Below, piece by piece: positions 48,641-57,943 of a stretch of 64,000 nucleotides of DNA. The notes beneath the pieces are model-generated. The model saw nothing but the letters and a program-made list of their open reading frames with translations. It searched no databases and had not been told where the DNA came from. The stretch lies in assembly GCA_030704615.1 (NCBI GenBank), contig CM060733.1, positions 25,110,001 through 25,174,000 of the forward strand, read 5' to 3'. A program made the translations under genes and the position numbers. Position 1 is the first letter of the stretch. Every line of letters starts with the position of its first letter. This stretch comes from Takakia lepidozioides. Its lineage: Eukaryota > Streptophyta > Takakiopsida > Takakiales > Takakiaceae.

Positions 48641-49730
48641 TCTTCAAAGTGGTGAAAACCGTTCGCAATTGCTCAGCCAACATCTTCGATGGGGGTCGTG
48701 TGACAGTCACCACACACCTGAAGATTCTTGATGACCCAGAGAGGCATCCCAGGGGAGGTGCTGATCAGCCCAAAAGCAATGGCCAGCTTCTCACTGTGGT
48801 GGCCGCTCCTCCTCCCCATCATACAATACAAATTAGTGTCATGCACATACCATGCCTCCTTCATTTGCCAAGACAAACTTCTCAGCTCAGCATGGCTTTC
48901 CTAATTTTTGGATGCAATGTGTCATCTTTGCACCCCATTGCCGACCTCGATGCTGGAGCAACCCAATTGCTTTCTGACACCCCCTGACCTTCAATTGCTT
49001 TCTCACCTTTGCACCATGCTGGGCATATCCTGCAATCATTGCACTCCAGATCGACCACATTTCCTCCAGCAATTTTGTTAAACACCCCCTTCACTCCCAC
49101 ATCTGGTATACATGTCCACAAGGGTAGTGTTCAGAAACATATATGTTACAATTCCAGCTTTCATGAAGTCAGTATGGACCTCTTCCTGCATCATTTGCTA
49201 ATATGTCTCCAAGGCTTTCTTGACACACCCATGCTTGGTAAACCCTGCCTTCCTTATATTATACGTGATCAAACCTTGTTCAGGCATTTTGTGGTCTGCA
49301 ATTCTTCCACATGTTGACAAGGGTGTTCTTGTAGAAACACATTTTGCTTGAATCCACTTTGAATAATGTCAGCAGGCACCTGCTTCCCTGCTGCCAGGCT
49401 TTTGATCCTGATGCCCCTTCACAGGAGACAGACATAAGCATCTGAATCTGCTGAAATGCCTCTTTGTCCAAAATTTGTCTAAAGGTCCCTGATTTTATCT
49501 CTCTACTGCCACAGCTGCTTCCAGTTGACCATCTACCATACAGGTTTCTCGTTGCTATCAATCCACAGTACCTCATTAGTATTATTGTGCTTGCAACCCA
49601 GCCCTCTTGGATGAATCTCAACCGGCTCTCCATTCCTGGCTCCTTCAGCTATCCCTGCCTCAGCACCAATAATGAATAGATCCTCCCCCTTGCTGCTAGC
49701 AGGTGACAATGACGACCCAAAAAACACGTA
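48640..49730 (-). pseudogene. PPR-DYW protein pseudogene
   Basis: On the minus strand, fragments of PPR repeats (CFYKNTLVNMWKNC; WSAMIAGYAQHGAK in one frame and VKGVFNKIAGGNVVD in another) are followed by the E/DYW region: [14 protein letters not shown], then [19 protein letters not shown] and [10 protein letters not shown]. The HSE and CxDCH residues belong to the cytidine deaminase-like DYW domain of organellar RNA-editing factors. Many frameshifts and stops, no start and no terminal DYW tripeptide make it a pseudogene. Related living copies elsewhere in the genome are likely. Confidence 0.85.
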
Positions 49731-50895
49731 GCAAACACCCCAAACCTACTTACCACACACTACTTCCTATGCTGGACTGCTGACAAGAGTTCCAATGTGT
49801 TGGGGAGAAAGGCAAGATGACAATCTGCAAGGAAGCTGTTCAATGCATATTTTTCTCTGCTACTTCAGTGAGATAACAGACATTCACCTTGCTGCCTCAA
49901 TTGTCCCACCATTGACTGGGGTTCAAAAACTATATTCCTTCAAAGCTTTCCCTTGTCTGTTTCTCTATGCAAGTCACTCTGTGCACAAGCTTGGTTAGCA
50001 TCGGTTGGTTTGGGCATGTTTGTATGTTCCTCATTGACTTAAATGCATAGAGCTCACCACAAGGCCGCCCTTCTAATCAAGCTCACTGCGAGTCATGCTC
50101 ACATTCATCTTCAAGTTTCGGAGAAGTTCCAACATCCATTTCAGAAGAGAACTGGAGTCTGATATATTTCCACCGTCACTAGACTGTTCTCGACCTTGAG
50201 CCAAGACAATGAGCTCCAATCCAAAAGCTCCAGACTACCAACATAAGCAGGGTACACAAGAGGTACTAAGGATTGAGGGTAGGTTCAGTCCTCGAAAACC
50301 ACCAGGGAGCAGAGCAGCCACAGATATAACAAGTCACAACCATCAATCCATCCGAGTAACTTGCAATTGCGCTTCCAACTTCCATGCCATTGTTTAGGAA
50401 GAACAAGCTTCGAATCCTAAATGAAGAAAGCTCACCTTGTCCATACTGTAGTCCCACCATCGTGAAGGATCTCTTGCCGTGGTCCAGCGTTGAGCTACGT
50501 GCCCTTGCTTCGTGATATCACCTAATTTCATTGGCGCCCTATAGCCACCACTGGCAAGGACGGAGTCGTTGGCGCATTGCCACGAGAGAGAAAAATTTCA
50601 GCTCCACTTGCCAGCCCGTTAATCTGCTGCGTGATGTGAGGCTTCTCGCATGACCGAAACGATCAGACAGGGCCTTGGATATGGAGTCCGAATGCGCACT
50701 CGAGCACAACGGTTGCACCACCAGGGTCCTCTCTACTCTTTTGGGTGCTTGCAAATCAGGGTTGTTTGTGCTCTCCGCCTAATCTGGGGCCATGACAACT
50801 CCTGCTCGCCTCACAGGCACACTGTTTCTTACAGTTGCTCGTTGGCTGCCATGCAACCTCCGACTCTTACTGTTTTGTTGAATCCATGGTGTTAA
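49731..50895. other. Unassigned sequence
   Basis: No gene recognised. It may contain more of the PPR relic on the minus strand, but I could not confirm repeats. Confidence 0.35.
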
Positions 50896-50900
50896 GTTAA

Positions 50901-51053
50901 TTGACAGAAGAGTTGCCAGAGCTAGAGAGATTGATACATGACGGGGATTTTGTTTTAATTGTAGGGCCACCAGACTTGGGAAAAACGATGATTTTGAAAC
51001 ATTGTGTGATCCCAAGTTTGATAGAGGGCCTGAATCATAGGCCATATACTCGG
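50901..51053 (+). pseudogene. Orphan exon encoding a P-loop (Walker A)
   Basis: A stop-bounded frame reads LPELERLIHDGDFVLIVG, then PPDLGKTMILKHC: a beta-strand followed by GPPDLGKT, matching the Walker A pattern GxxxxGK[ST] of P-loop NTPases. It is preceded by an AG (tgacag) and closed by a strong donor (CG|GTAAGG), as an exon would be. No Walker B or other exon was found nearby on either strand, so it is either a gene fragment or one exon of a gene whose remainder I cannot see. Confidence 0.45.
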
Positions 51054-51056
51054 TAA

Positions 51057-52030
51057 GGAGCATCGCAGTGTTCTAGGCAGTACTCTAAGGATTAAATGAT
51101 CCTTGCATAGCAGCATCTGAAGGGAATGGCATCCTGAAAGTTAAGGAAATGTCCAACTTCTAGAACACGGTTGACGACTTGCCATACGAAAGCACTGAGC
51201 TTGACTGATTTAGATTTCTCCCACACAAGAGACCAAATCCTTTTCCAGTTTGCTTCTCTTAAGTTAAAATGCCCCTACTTTTCATTCCAATATTTTTGTG
51301 GCGTTGGCAGTGTATGTGAAGAAGTGGTCCAGGATCCCTCCGAATTTCCACTGCCACTCAATGGACTCCATCTGCAATACATGTACTGATTGGCCTCCAA
51401 ACCAAACAAGGGTGCCTTTGGCTAGACAGGGTAACGTTGGTTTAGTGATAGGACTGACGGGTTCAAATCTTTGGATGGTGTGAAGCAGTGGCAGATGCGT
51501 GCAGGATAGGTAGAGGTCTCAGGAACTGAGACTGTCACCGCCGAGAAAAGATGGAGCAAAGTGTGGTTGAGAATCTATCCGCCATGAATCCAAAGCCTTT
51601 AATCATATCATTTTCTGTGTCTGTAATATAGATGACGGGGTCCAGCTTGTGGAGACGTGTACACTACCCACTGCTGAAGTTGAGCTTGGCTTCTTCCGAT
51701 TCCTAAGAACAGTTTCCACGAGTCAGGGACGTGTTGATTGTAGTAATTTCAGCTCTAAGTTAAATCGTTGAGGTCCTGGGGCTGTGTGGAGAGAAAGGCT
51801 CGTGCTTTCACAAAGATGTAGGATCTGAGAATTCCCTCCCTCTGGTTTCCAGGCTGACCATCTTCTCAAGAGTTTTGAAGAGCACTTACAATGGAACCAT
51901 TCCTAATTTGTTACAAACCATGAAGAGGCTCAATCTGAGAGTTGTCAATACTAAAACAAAGTCTTGGAAGGCAAAATAGAAGTGAAACTAGAAATGTCAT
52001 GCATCACGGCTGCAAAACTGTGAGCCTGCA
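51057..52030. other. Unassigned sequence
   Basis: No gene recognised. A B-box-like GGGTTCAAATC with a weak tRNA-like context occurs near 51460; it is possibly a SINE remnant. Confidence 0.3.
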
Positions 52031-52119
52031 TTGTGAGCTAAGGAGCACATGAGTATGTCATGCTCATATTTCCATGTTATATGCACACAGCTAATGCCTC
52101 TCATTTCAATAATTGGGAC

Positions 52120-52410
52120 CTTATGGCGCACGGGCGAGCTGACCGATGGGCCCCGCGCACATATGCCCGGCTCCCCCGCCCGCCACTGCGCGCGGTCGCC
52201 CAGCTGCTGCCGCGGCAGCCCCGCCCCCAGTCCGGCGTGGCCAGTCCGCCCGCCAGTCCGCTGCCCGTGAGTCAGTCCGCCAAACCGCCAGTTTGCTGTG
52301 CACGCCAGTCCGCTGTGCCAGTCCCCGCAAGTCCACCCAACAGTCCGTTGTGCCCCTCTGCTACCCCCCAATCTGCCAGTCTGCCAGTCTGCGTCGGCCG
52401 AAGGATCTGG
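52120..52410. repeat. GC-rich degenerate minisatellite (CAGTCCGCC family)
   Basis: Repeated variants of CAGTCCGC, CCAGTCCGCTG and CAGTCTGC fill the stretch. The long open frames on both strands here follow from the composition. Confidence 0.7.
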
Positions 52411-52455
52411 ATCGTCCATTCTGAGAAACCCATCCGCGCCATCCATGTTTAGGGC

Positions 52456-52977
52456 ATGGAAGATCGTAACATCCTGCCACGAACTCGCCCAGTTCTTGTT
52501 GTCTCGTTCTTGTGGCTTTTTGTTGTCCAATGTTGCGGAGGTGACTTTGCACGCATGCGGCTGTTCTTCTTGTTCAGGGCGATTTTAATGACGATGAAGG
52601 GTGTGCCTGAACATGAGAGGGCTGGCAGGGCTCTACAGCCACCATTGTGCATATGCTTCCACTATTTTCGCCTTCGTTTTGTGCTGACGTGCTTATTTTT
52701 TAGGACGATATGTGGAAAAATTGCATGCATTTACGGTTTGTGGTGTGTGTCCAAGTCCGAGCTCCTTCGTATGGAGCAGGAAACCATTGGTAACACGATA
52801 GCAGAAATCGCGGAAGCATATGCACGTGGGGGCGTGTATACATTGCAGAATTTATGTCCACCGATGAGACTATTCAGGGGAGGACGTCTCTGCCACCACA
52901 TGTCTGGGAACTGCGGAGAGTGTGAACGGAACAAGATCCAGTCCGAAGGTCCTCAAACATCCAGATGCACCTCCTGA
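52456..52977 (+). other. 173-codon open frame of unknown status
   Basis: An open frame with two hydrophobic stretches (VLVVSFLWLFVVQCC; FVLTCLFF) and a Cys-rich end (CHHMSGNCGEC). It lies between repeat arrays and matches no family I know. Probably part of a transposable element or chance. Confidence 0.2.
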
Positions 52978-53169
52978 AACATCACATCTCAACCACTACC
53001 GTCTCCTTGAAAACTGGACAATGGGAAAGGAGACGTAGCCTGAGAGATGTGGATTCACGTTGCTTGTGGATGTTCGAGGTCCTTACGACTGCAAATGCGC
53101 GTGGATCAACAGGCTCTTCAACTGCGTCTTTGTCAGTACTTTCTCTAAGCAGTATGTTGTGCCATGAGT

Positions 53170-54320
53170 ATGGGCATATGTAAGTCTGCTGGACGGATGA
53201 AATGCAACCACGGCATGACGGCGACGCCAAACGTGGTTCTGATGGGATATCAGTCTGGTCTGCTGGACTGTTGGTCTGTAGGGATACTGGCGCGAGTCTA
53301 TTCTTCACTGGACTACTGAGCCATCACTGCCTGCCAAATTCCGAAGTGTCTTCTCTCGTCTTATCCCCAAAGTCTCTTCTGTCGTCTTATCCCCAAAGTC
53401 TCTTTTCTCGTCAGTCTGTTGAACCGTCGGTCAGCTGGAAGTCCGTCTCTTTGGATAGGAATCCGTTTAACTACTACCTTTTAATTATCCGCATTACCGT
53501 GAGTCTGTTGAGCCGTCGGACTGCTAGTCTGTCCGTCTCTTCTAATATCAGTCAGCTGGACTGTCACAAAGTCAGTCTACTGTGGCGTAAGTCTGTTTGC
53601 GCTAGGTCTGTTGAGCCGTCATTATGATCACGTGTAAGTCTGCTGGACCTATTAATGCAACGACAGCAGGAAGGGGCGCCAGTGATCTCGCGCCGCGTCC
53701 CAACTCGGACAGAAAGTGCGGTTTACAGTTTACTCCCGTATCACCCGGCCGCCTAGGGATACTTTGTCTTTTGGGATATTAGTCTGTTAGAATTCAGTTT
53801 GTTGTCGCGCAAATTACTTTGCGCCAGTCCCTTTGTCAGTCTGTTGAACCTTCCGTCTGCTGGATTGTCCGTGCAGTGACATATGAGTCTGTTGTTGCGC
53901 AAGTTTGTTTGCAGTGGGTCTGTTCGGCCGTTATGTCATTAGGTTTAAATCTGCTGGGCGCAATAAATGCAGCGACGGCGGTAAGGAGACCCAGTCACAT
54001 TGCAGCACGTCATCAGACTCCACACCAGACTCTGCACTCGCCTTAGTCTCTTCGTCAGTCCGCTTAACCTCAGTCGTCAGTCTGTCATTGCGGTGGCATA
54101 TGAGTCTGTTGTCGAGGGTACTGGGTCTGCTCGACCGTCTTTGTCATCAGGAGTAGTCTGCTGGACTTAGTGAATGCAGCAACGATAGATTGACGATAGT
54201 CCCACTCATCCCGTCTGCTGGACTGTCCGTGCAGTGGCATACCGCCAGCACGTGTGAGGGGTCTGCAACTATTTAATGCGATGGCGGCCAAAAAGGGGCG
54301 CCAGTGAAATCTCGCCACAT
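53170..54320. repeat. Degenerate repeat array (TCTGYTGRRCYGTC family)
   Basis: Variants of AGTCTGTTGAGCCGTC and GTCTGCTGGACTGTCC recur many times. A larger landmark, 'tctgctggac..aatgcarcgacggc', appears near 53178, 53633, 53945, 54153 and 54258 with unequal spacing. The array directly precedes the BED-like gene and could be its LTR- or promoter-like 5' region. Confidence 0.7.
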
Positions 54321-54644
54321 CACTCCGCGCATGCAAGGTTATACCTGTTCTCCACTTCCCGCTGGACTTCTTTCGCACTGTTTTGTTTAGGGCCCGTCCA
54401 CCTCTCATTTGTGCGAGCCCGCTTTCCTTTGTGCGTGTTAGCTTTTCGAGGCGCGGATAGTCGCGTGAGCACCGAATCGTCGCAACAACCGTCGCCTCCG
54501 CATGAACACGCCCGGTGAGCTTTCCTCTTTGTGCTTTGTGCTTTGGTTTCTTTCCATTCTTTTTTCCGCTCTTCACTGCTTTCTTATTCTTAGTCTGTCT
54601 GTCTGTCGCTCATTGCCGCTCATCTCTTGTCTAATTCTGCAGCC

Positions 54645-55642
54645 ATGGATGATGCTTGTGCAAAGGGTGGAGCGGTTTGGTTGCATTTCATGCACAAGTC
54701 CAGGCTAAAGGAGCGAAGGTACTGGTACTCACCTGAGGAGTATGATGCAAAAATAGTCGAAGCATTCTTAGACCTCCGCGCAATCAAGCCTGCAGACTCC
54801 AACTAGCAGAAGGATAAGCTCCACTGTCCCTTCTGTACATAGTGAAATTATCGAGGACAAAGTGCAGCTAAACCGCCATTGTGTTGACACGGGTTGCAAA
54901 AACAAGCGCTATATCCCACCTGGCTTCAAGTCGTGGCTAGTTCAAAGTTCAATGAGGGTGGTGAATGCGGTCACTGCCAGACTCCGTGGCACAAACCCAA
55001 AGGCCCGCACTTTGGCGGAGGTGCGCACACGGTCTGGGGTGGGTTCTACTGTTTCAATGCAAGATGTGCATGACCTGACATCGCCATCGCCTGTGGCTCC
55101 CAGAAAAAAGAAACTTAGTGATGGGGCCCAGAAGAAGGAAAGAGAAAAGGCTGCAAGGTCTGCTCGGGAGGCGAGGGCAAAATCTCAATAGCAGACTCGT
55201 CCCCAAGGCAGTCGGGAAGTGTCACAGGCTATGCCAGGGAGACAGTCTACGTAGCAGACGCAGACCATCAGTACTTCGAGTAAGAGCCAGTCTGTTGAGC
55301 CGTCTGCAGACATCATTCGGAATGATGAATTCGCAGGTCTGGGAGGTGTCTCTTCTCCCGTCGACATTGTCTTGCCTGACCAGTCGAGGGTTCACGTGGA
55401 CGAAGTCCAGTCGAAAAAGACTACCAGTGGAGTCTATCCTGGCACATTGTGCCTGATACCATTTGGGCTTCTCCCATTGGTGTGCCCACCAGTGGACGAT
55501 CCAGACTTCTTCCGTTTTTTCTACAGTTTCGCCCAGTCCGGGAATTACTGAAGAGTACTTTGATCGCATTGCTAATTCTTTCCTTCACCATCGATGGATG
55601 CAATTCGGCAATTTCCGTTCATACAGTAAATTGGTAAAGGAC
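54645..55642 (+). pseudogene. Decayed gene with BED-like zinc motif, split by gypsy insertion
   Basis: An ATG at 54645 opens LHFMHKSRLKERRYWYSPEE. CPFC (54825-54836) and, in another frame, HCVDTGC (54877-54897) give a C-x2-C..H-x5-C arrangement like BED-type fingers of domesticated or hAT transposases. A basic, Ser/Pro-rich linker (PRKKKLSDGAQKKEREKAA) follows, then PPVDDPDFFRFFYSFAQS and EEYFDRIANSFLHHRW. TAG stops at 54804, 55189 and 55252 each precede CAG, consistent with CAG-to-TAG decay. Two frameshifts are also needed. The frame stops where the gypsy LTR begins near 55643. I infer a transposase-related gene, not a proven one. Confidence 0.5.
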
Positions 55643-56679
55643 TGTTAGAGGACTGTAGGGGACTTAGACACTTATACGGGATCTGTAGGGTACCCTTAAT
55701 TTTTGCACAGACTGAGACCAACAGGAGCCTTAGGGATGACAGCAGCGCACTGTAGAGGGGGGTTACATAGCCCACACAGCCGACACAGCAGTCACAGCCC
55801 ACACAGCCGACACAGCAGTCACAGGCCACACAGCCAACACAGCCCGTCACAGTCGTCACAGCCCACACAGCCGTCACAGTCGTCACAGCCCGTCACAGTC
55901 CACAGACACACACAGCCCACACAGCCCACACAGCCCACACAGCCCACACAGCCCACACAGCCCACACAGCCCACACAGCCGTCACAGCCACACAGCCACA
56001 CAGCCAGTCACAGCACAGCAGCCAGTCACCGCTTGACACAGCTGTCACGATAATAGGGAACGAAGAGTAGGACAGGGAACGACTGTGGGGAACAACACCT
56101 GTGAAGGGAACATGTTAGTTCACATACGACGGTTAGAGAGGGAAACGGTTAGAACCGCGGATAGGAGGATAAAGGGAGAAACGGGGAATGAAGAGGGATC
56201 ATCATTATTCGGAGGGGGACTTCGGAGTCAGGCAGGAGCGGAGATCGGAGGCAAGAGATGGAGAGCACGATGAAGGAGGAAAGAGGATTAGTAGATGCTT
56301 GTTATATGCAAAGCTGTAGTGATATTGGAGAGCAGATTAGAGACATAATGGCTTCGGCCTGATACCTGATAAATCATAATCTGATACTTATACGATACAA
56401 TCACACTGTGTAGAGAGATCTGAGTGAAGCTGTGGATTGAATGGATGAGTGAAGGAAACCGATAGATTGATGAAGCAAACTGATACTTAATTATCAATGG
56501 TAAGGTAGCTAAGATGAATGCGAAAAGGGAAACAAATAGGAAACACCCCCATGATACACTAGCTGTAGGTCATGACTGATTGTTCTGCGCGGGCTGAGTA
56601 CTTAGAGATTTCCAACTCTTCTATCTTGGAGTTTCCGCCTCGGATAGCGAAGGGATGGGTGAGTAAAAGCCGCGCGACA
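55643..56679 (+). mobile_element. Putative 5' LTR of a Ty3/gypsy element
   Basis: The right edge is supported: CA at 56678-56679, a two-base spacer, then a primer-binding site. The left edge is placed at TGTTAGAGG because the BED-like coding frame stops there; this is inference. Length would be 1037 bp. A CACAGCC minisatellite sits inside. The 3' LTR lies beyond the window, so the pair cannot be compared. Confidence 0.45.
55760..56045. repeat. Minisatellite, CACACAGCC/GTCACAGCC units
   Basis: Tandem CACACAGCC (about eight uninterrupted copies near 55910-55980) mixed with GTCACAGCC and GACACAGCAGTCACAGCC. The unit family is the same as at 63420-63665. Confidence 0.9.
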
Positions 56680-57267
56680 TTTGGCGACCATACTGGGGAC
56701 CTGGGACATGAACAACCAGATGTGACAGGCATCTGGTGGGATCATGGTGGTTGGACCATTAAAGAATTTGAAGTGAATCAAATTCCCTGTGGAACGAAGG
56801 AAGAAAGATTGTCCAAACAATTCTTTCAAAGGTTCTTGGAATTGCCAGACGGATGTAAAGAAAATATTCTTAAACGAGTGCATGATGCTGATCCAGAATG
56901 GGGTCTGGAGAAAGGAGTGATAAAGATTTATCAGGTAGCCTGTAGAGGAAGAGCACGTTGGTTACCAACATTAGTTTATGTGATAGCGTTGCTATCCATT
57001 AAACGAGTAGAGTTTGAAGGCTGGGAAGAAAGAAAGGTGAATGTTTATACTCATATGCATGAAGAGCTTGTACTGGTAAAGAATTGGATTCCAAAGGATA
57101 TTTTGTGGATCAAACTCACACCAAGAACAGCTTTTCAGACTTGTTTGCCATATGGTTATATGGTAACGGAGACTTCAAGTATAGCCAAGGGTGCATTGAA
57201 GCTTGAAAGAAACCCAGGCATATACGAGAGATATTACAGAAGAGAGTTTTGGTTATTGCCACATTAA
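56572..57267 (+). CDS. Gypsy element ORF upstream of gag, unknown function
   Basis: A 231-codon frame that begins before the LTR edge and reads through the primer-binding site (56682-56700). The part beyond is protein-like (TGIWWDHGGWTIKEFEVNQ, ARWLPTLVYVIALLSIKR). The first in-frame Met after the primer site is about 160 codons in, so translation would have to start in the U5 end of the LTR. Extra ORFs before gag are known in Tat/Ogre-type elements; I recognise no domain here. Confidence 0.5.
   Translation: MTDCSARAEYLEISNSSILEFPPRIAKGWVSKSRATFGDHTGDLGHEQPDVTGIWWDHGGWTIKEFEVNQIPCGTKEERLSKQFFQRFLELPDGCKENILKRVHDADPEWGLEKGVIKIYQVACRGRARWLPTLVYVIALLSIKRVEFEGWEERKVNVYTHMHEELVLVKNWIPKDILWIKLTPRTAFQTCLPYGYMVTETSSIAKGALKLERNPGIYERYYRREFWLLPH
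56682..56700 (+). promoter_or_regulatory. Primer-binding site, tRNA-Arg-like
   Basis: TGGCGACCATACTGGGGAC starts two bases after the LTR-ending CA. It resembles the TGGCGAC..CTGGGGA sites of plant Tat/Ogre elements, which pair with tRNA-Arg 3' ends. The exact tRNA was not checked. Confidence 0.65.
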
Positions 57268-57288
57268 AAGAAATGAAAGACATGGGAC

Positions 57289-57795
57289 ATGAGTGATGAA
57301 AGAGAAGCTAGACGACAAAGATATTCATCAAAAAGAGAAAGCTATCTGAAAGCTAATTATCCATATCTTTGGGAGAGAGGAATAGACATAGGGGAATCAT
57401 CTGGACCTCTCACACCATCAAGATCAAAAAGTGCATCACCTATACCGGAAGAACTAGAGTTGGATGCCACTCCTTCTGTTTCTTTGCAAGAAAGATTAAG
57501 GGAATTGGTACAGGAAGAAGATCAATCACGAGGTGAAAGATCTGAGGTACATCCTTGGATAAAAGACTTGACAGAAATCTTTGATAAGAGTTGGCATGGA
57601 ACACCAAAAGCAGGAACTCCAGTTTCTGAAGCAGAAGATGAAGAAGGAGAAGAGGATGTGGCAGAGCCAACGGAGAGTTCAGACTCTCCAACACCATTAC
57701 AGTTGAGTTACATGAGTGAAGAAGAAACCCAAGGGCAGAACTTGGAGGATGAAAACAGAGAGAAGAAATTGAAGAGGAAGAATATGAAGAAGTAG
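57289..57795 (+). CDS. Gypsy acidic ORF before gag (gag N-terminal part)
   Basis: 168 codons, hydrophilic and rich in Ser, Pro and Glu (SPIPEELELDATPSVSLQ; EAEDEEGEEDVAEPTESSD). Coding character continues past the stop in another frame (EYEEVDPTAEVETT, about 57770-57930) before the main gag frame. Two indels, near 57765 and in the G-run near 57930, therefore seem to separate it from gag. Confidence 0.55.
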   Translation: MSDEREARRQRYSSKRESYLKANYPYLWERGIDIGESSGPLTPSRSKSASPIPEELELDATPSVSLQERLRELVQEEDQSRGERSEVHPWIKDLTEIFDKSWHGTPKAGTPVSEAEDEEGEEDVAEPTESSDSPTPLQLSYMSEEETQGQNLEDENREKKLKRKNMKK

Positions 57796-57943
57796 ACCCA
57801 ACAGCTGAGGTTGAGACTACAACCAGGACATCCCAACCCGTTGGACCTGGATCAAGTGGAGCACTTGGATCACAGGCCAACGAAGGTGTCGGCTCAGGGG
57901 GATCAGGCGGGCTGCCTGGATCTGGCTCTGGGGGACAGGGAGT

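Noticed and set aside
51997-52530. 177-codon minus-strand open frame
   Set aside because: It lies on the GC-rich CAGTCCGCC minisatellite, where all frames stay open; the residues are low-complexity.
56045-56679. Ty3 LTR pair within the window
   Set aside because: I searched the 3' end by eye for the LTR start and found no match before base 64000, so only one LTR is present.
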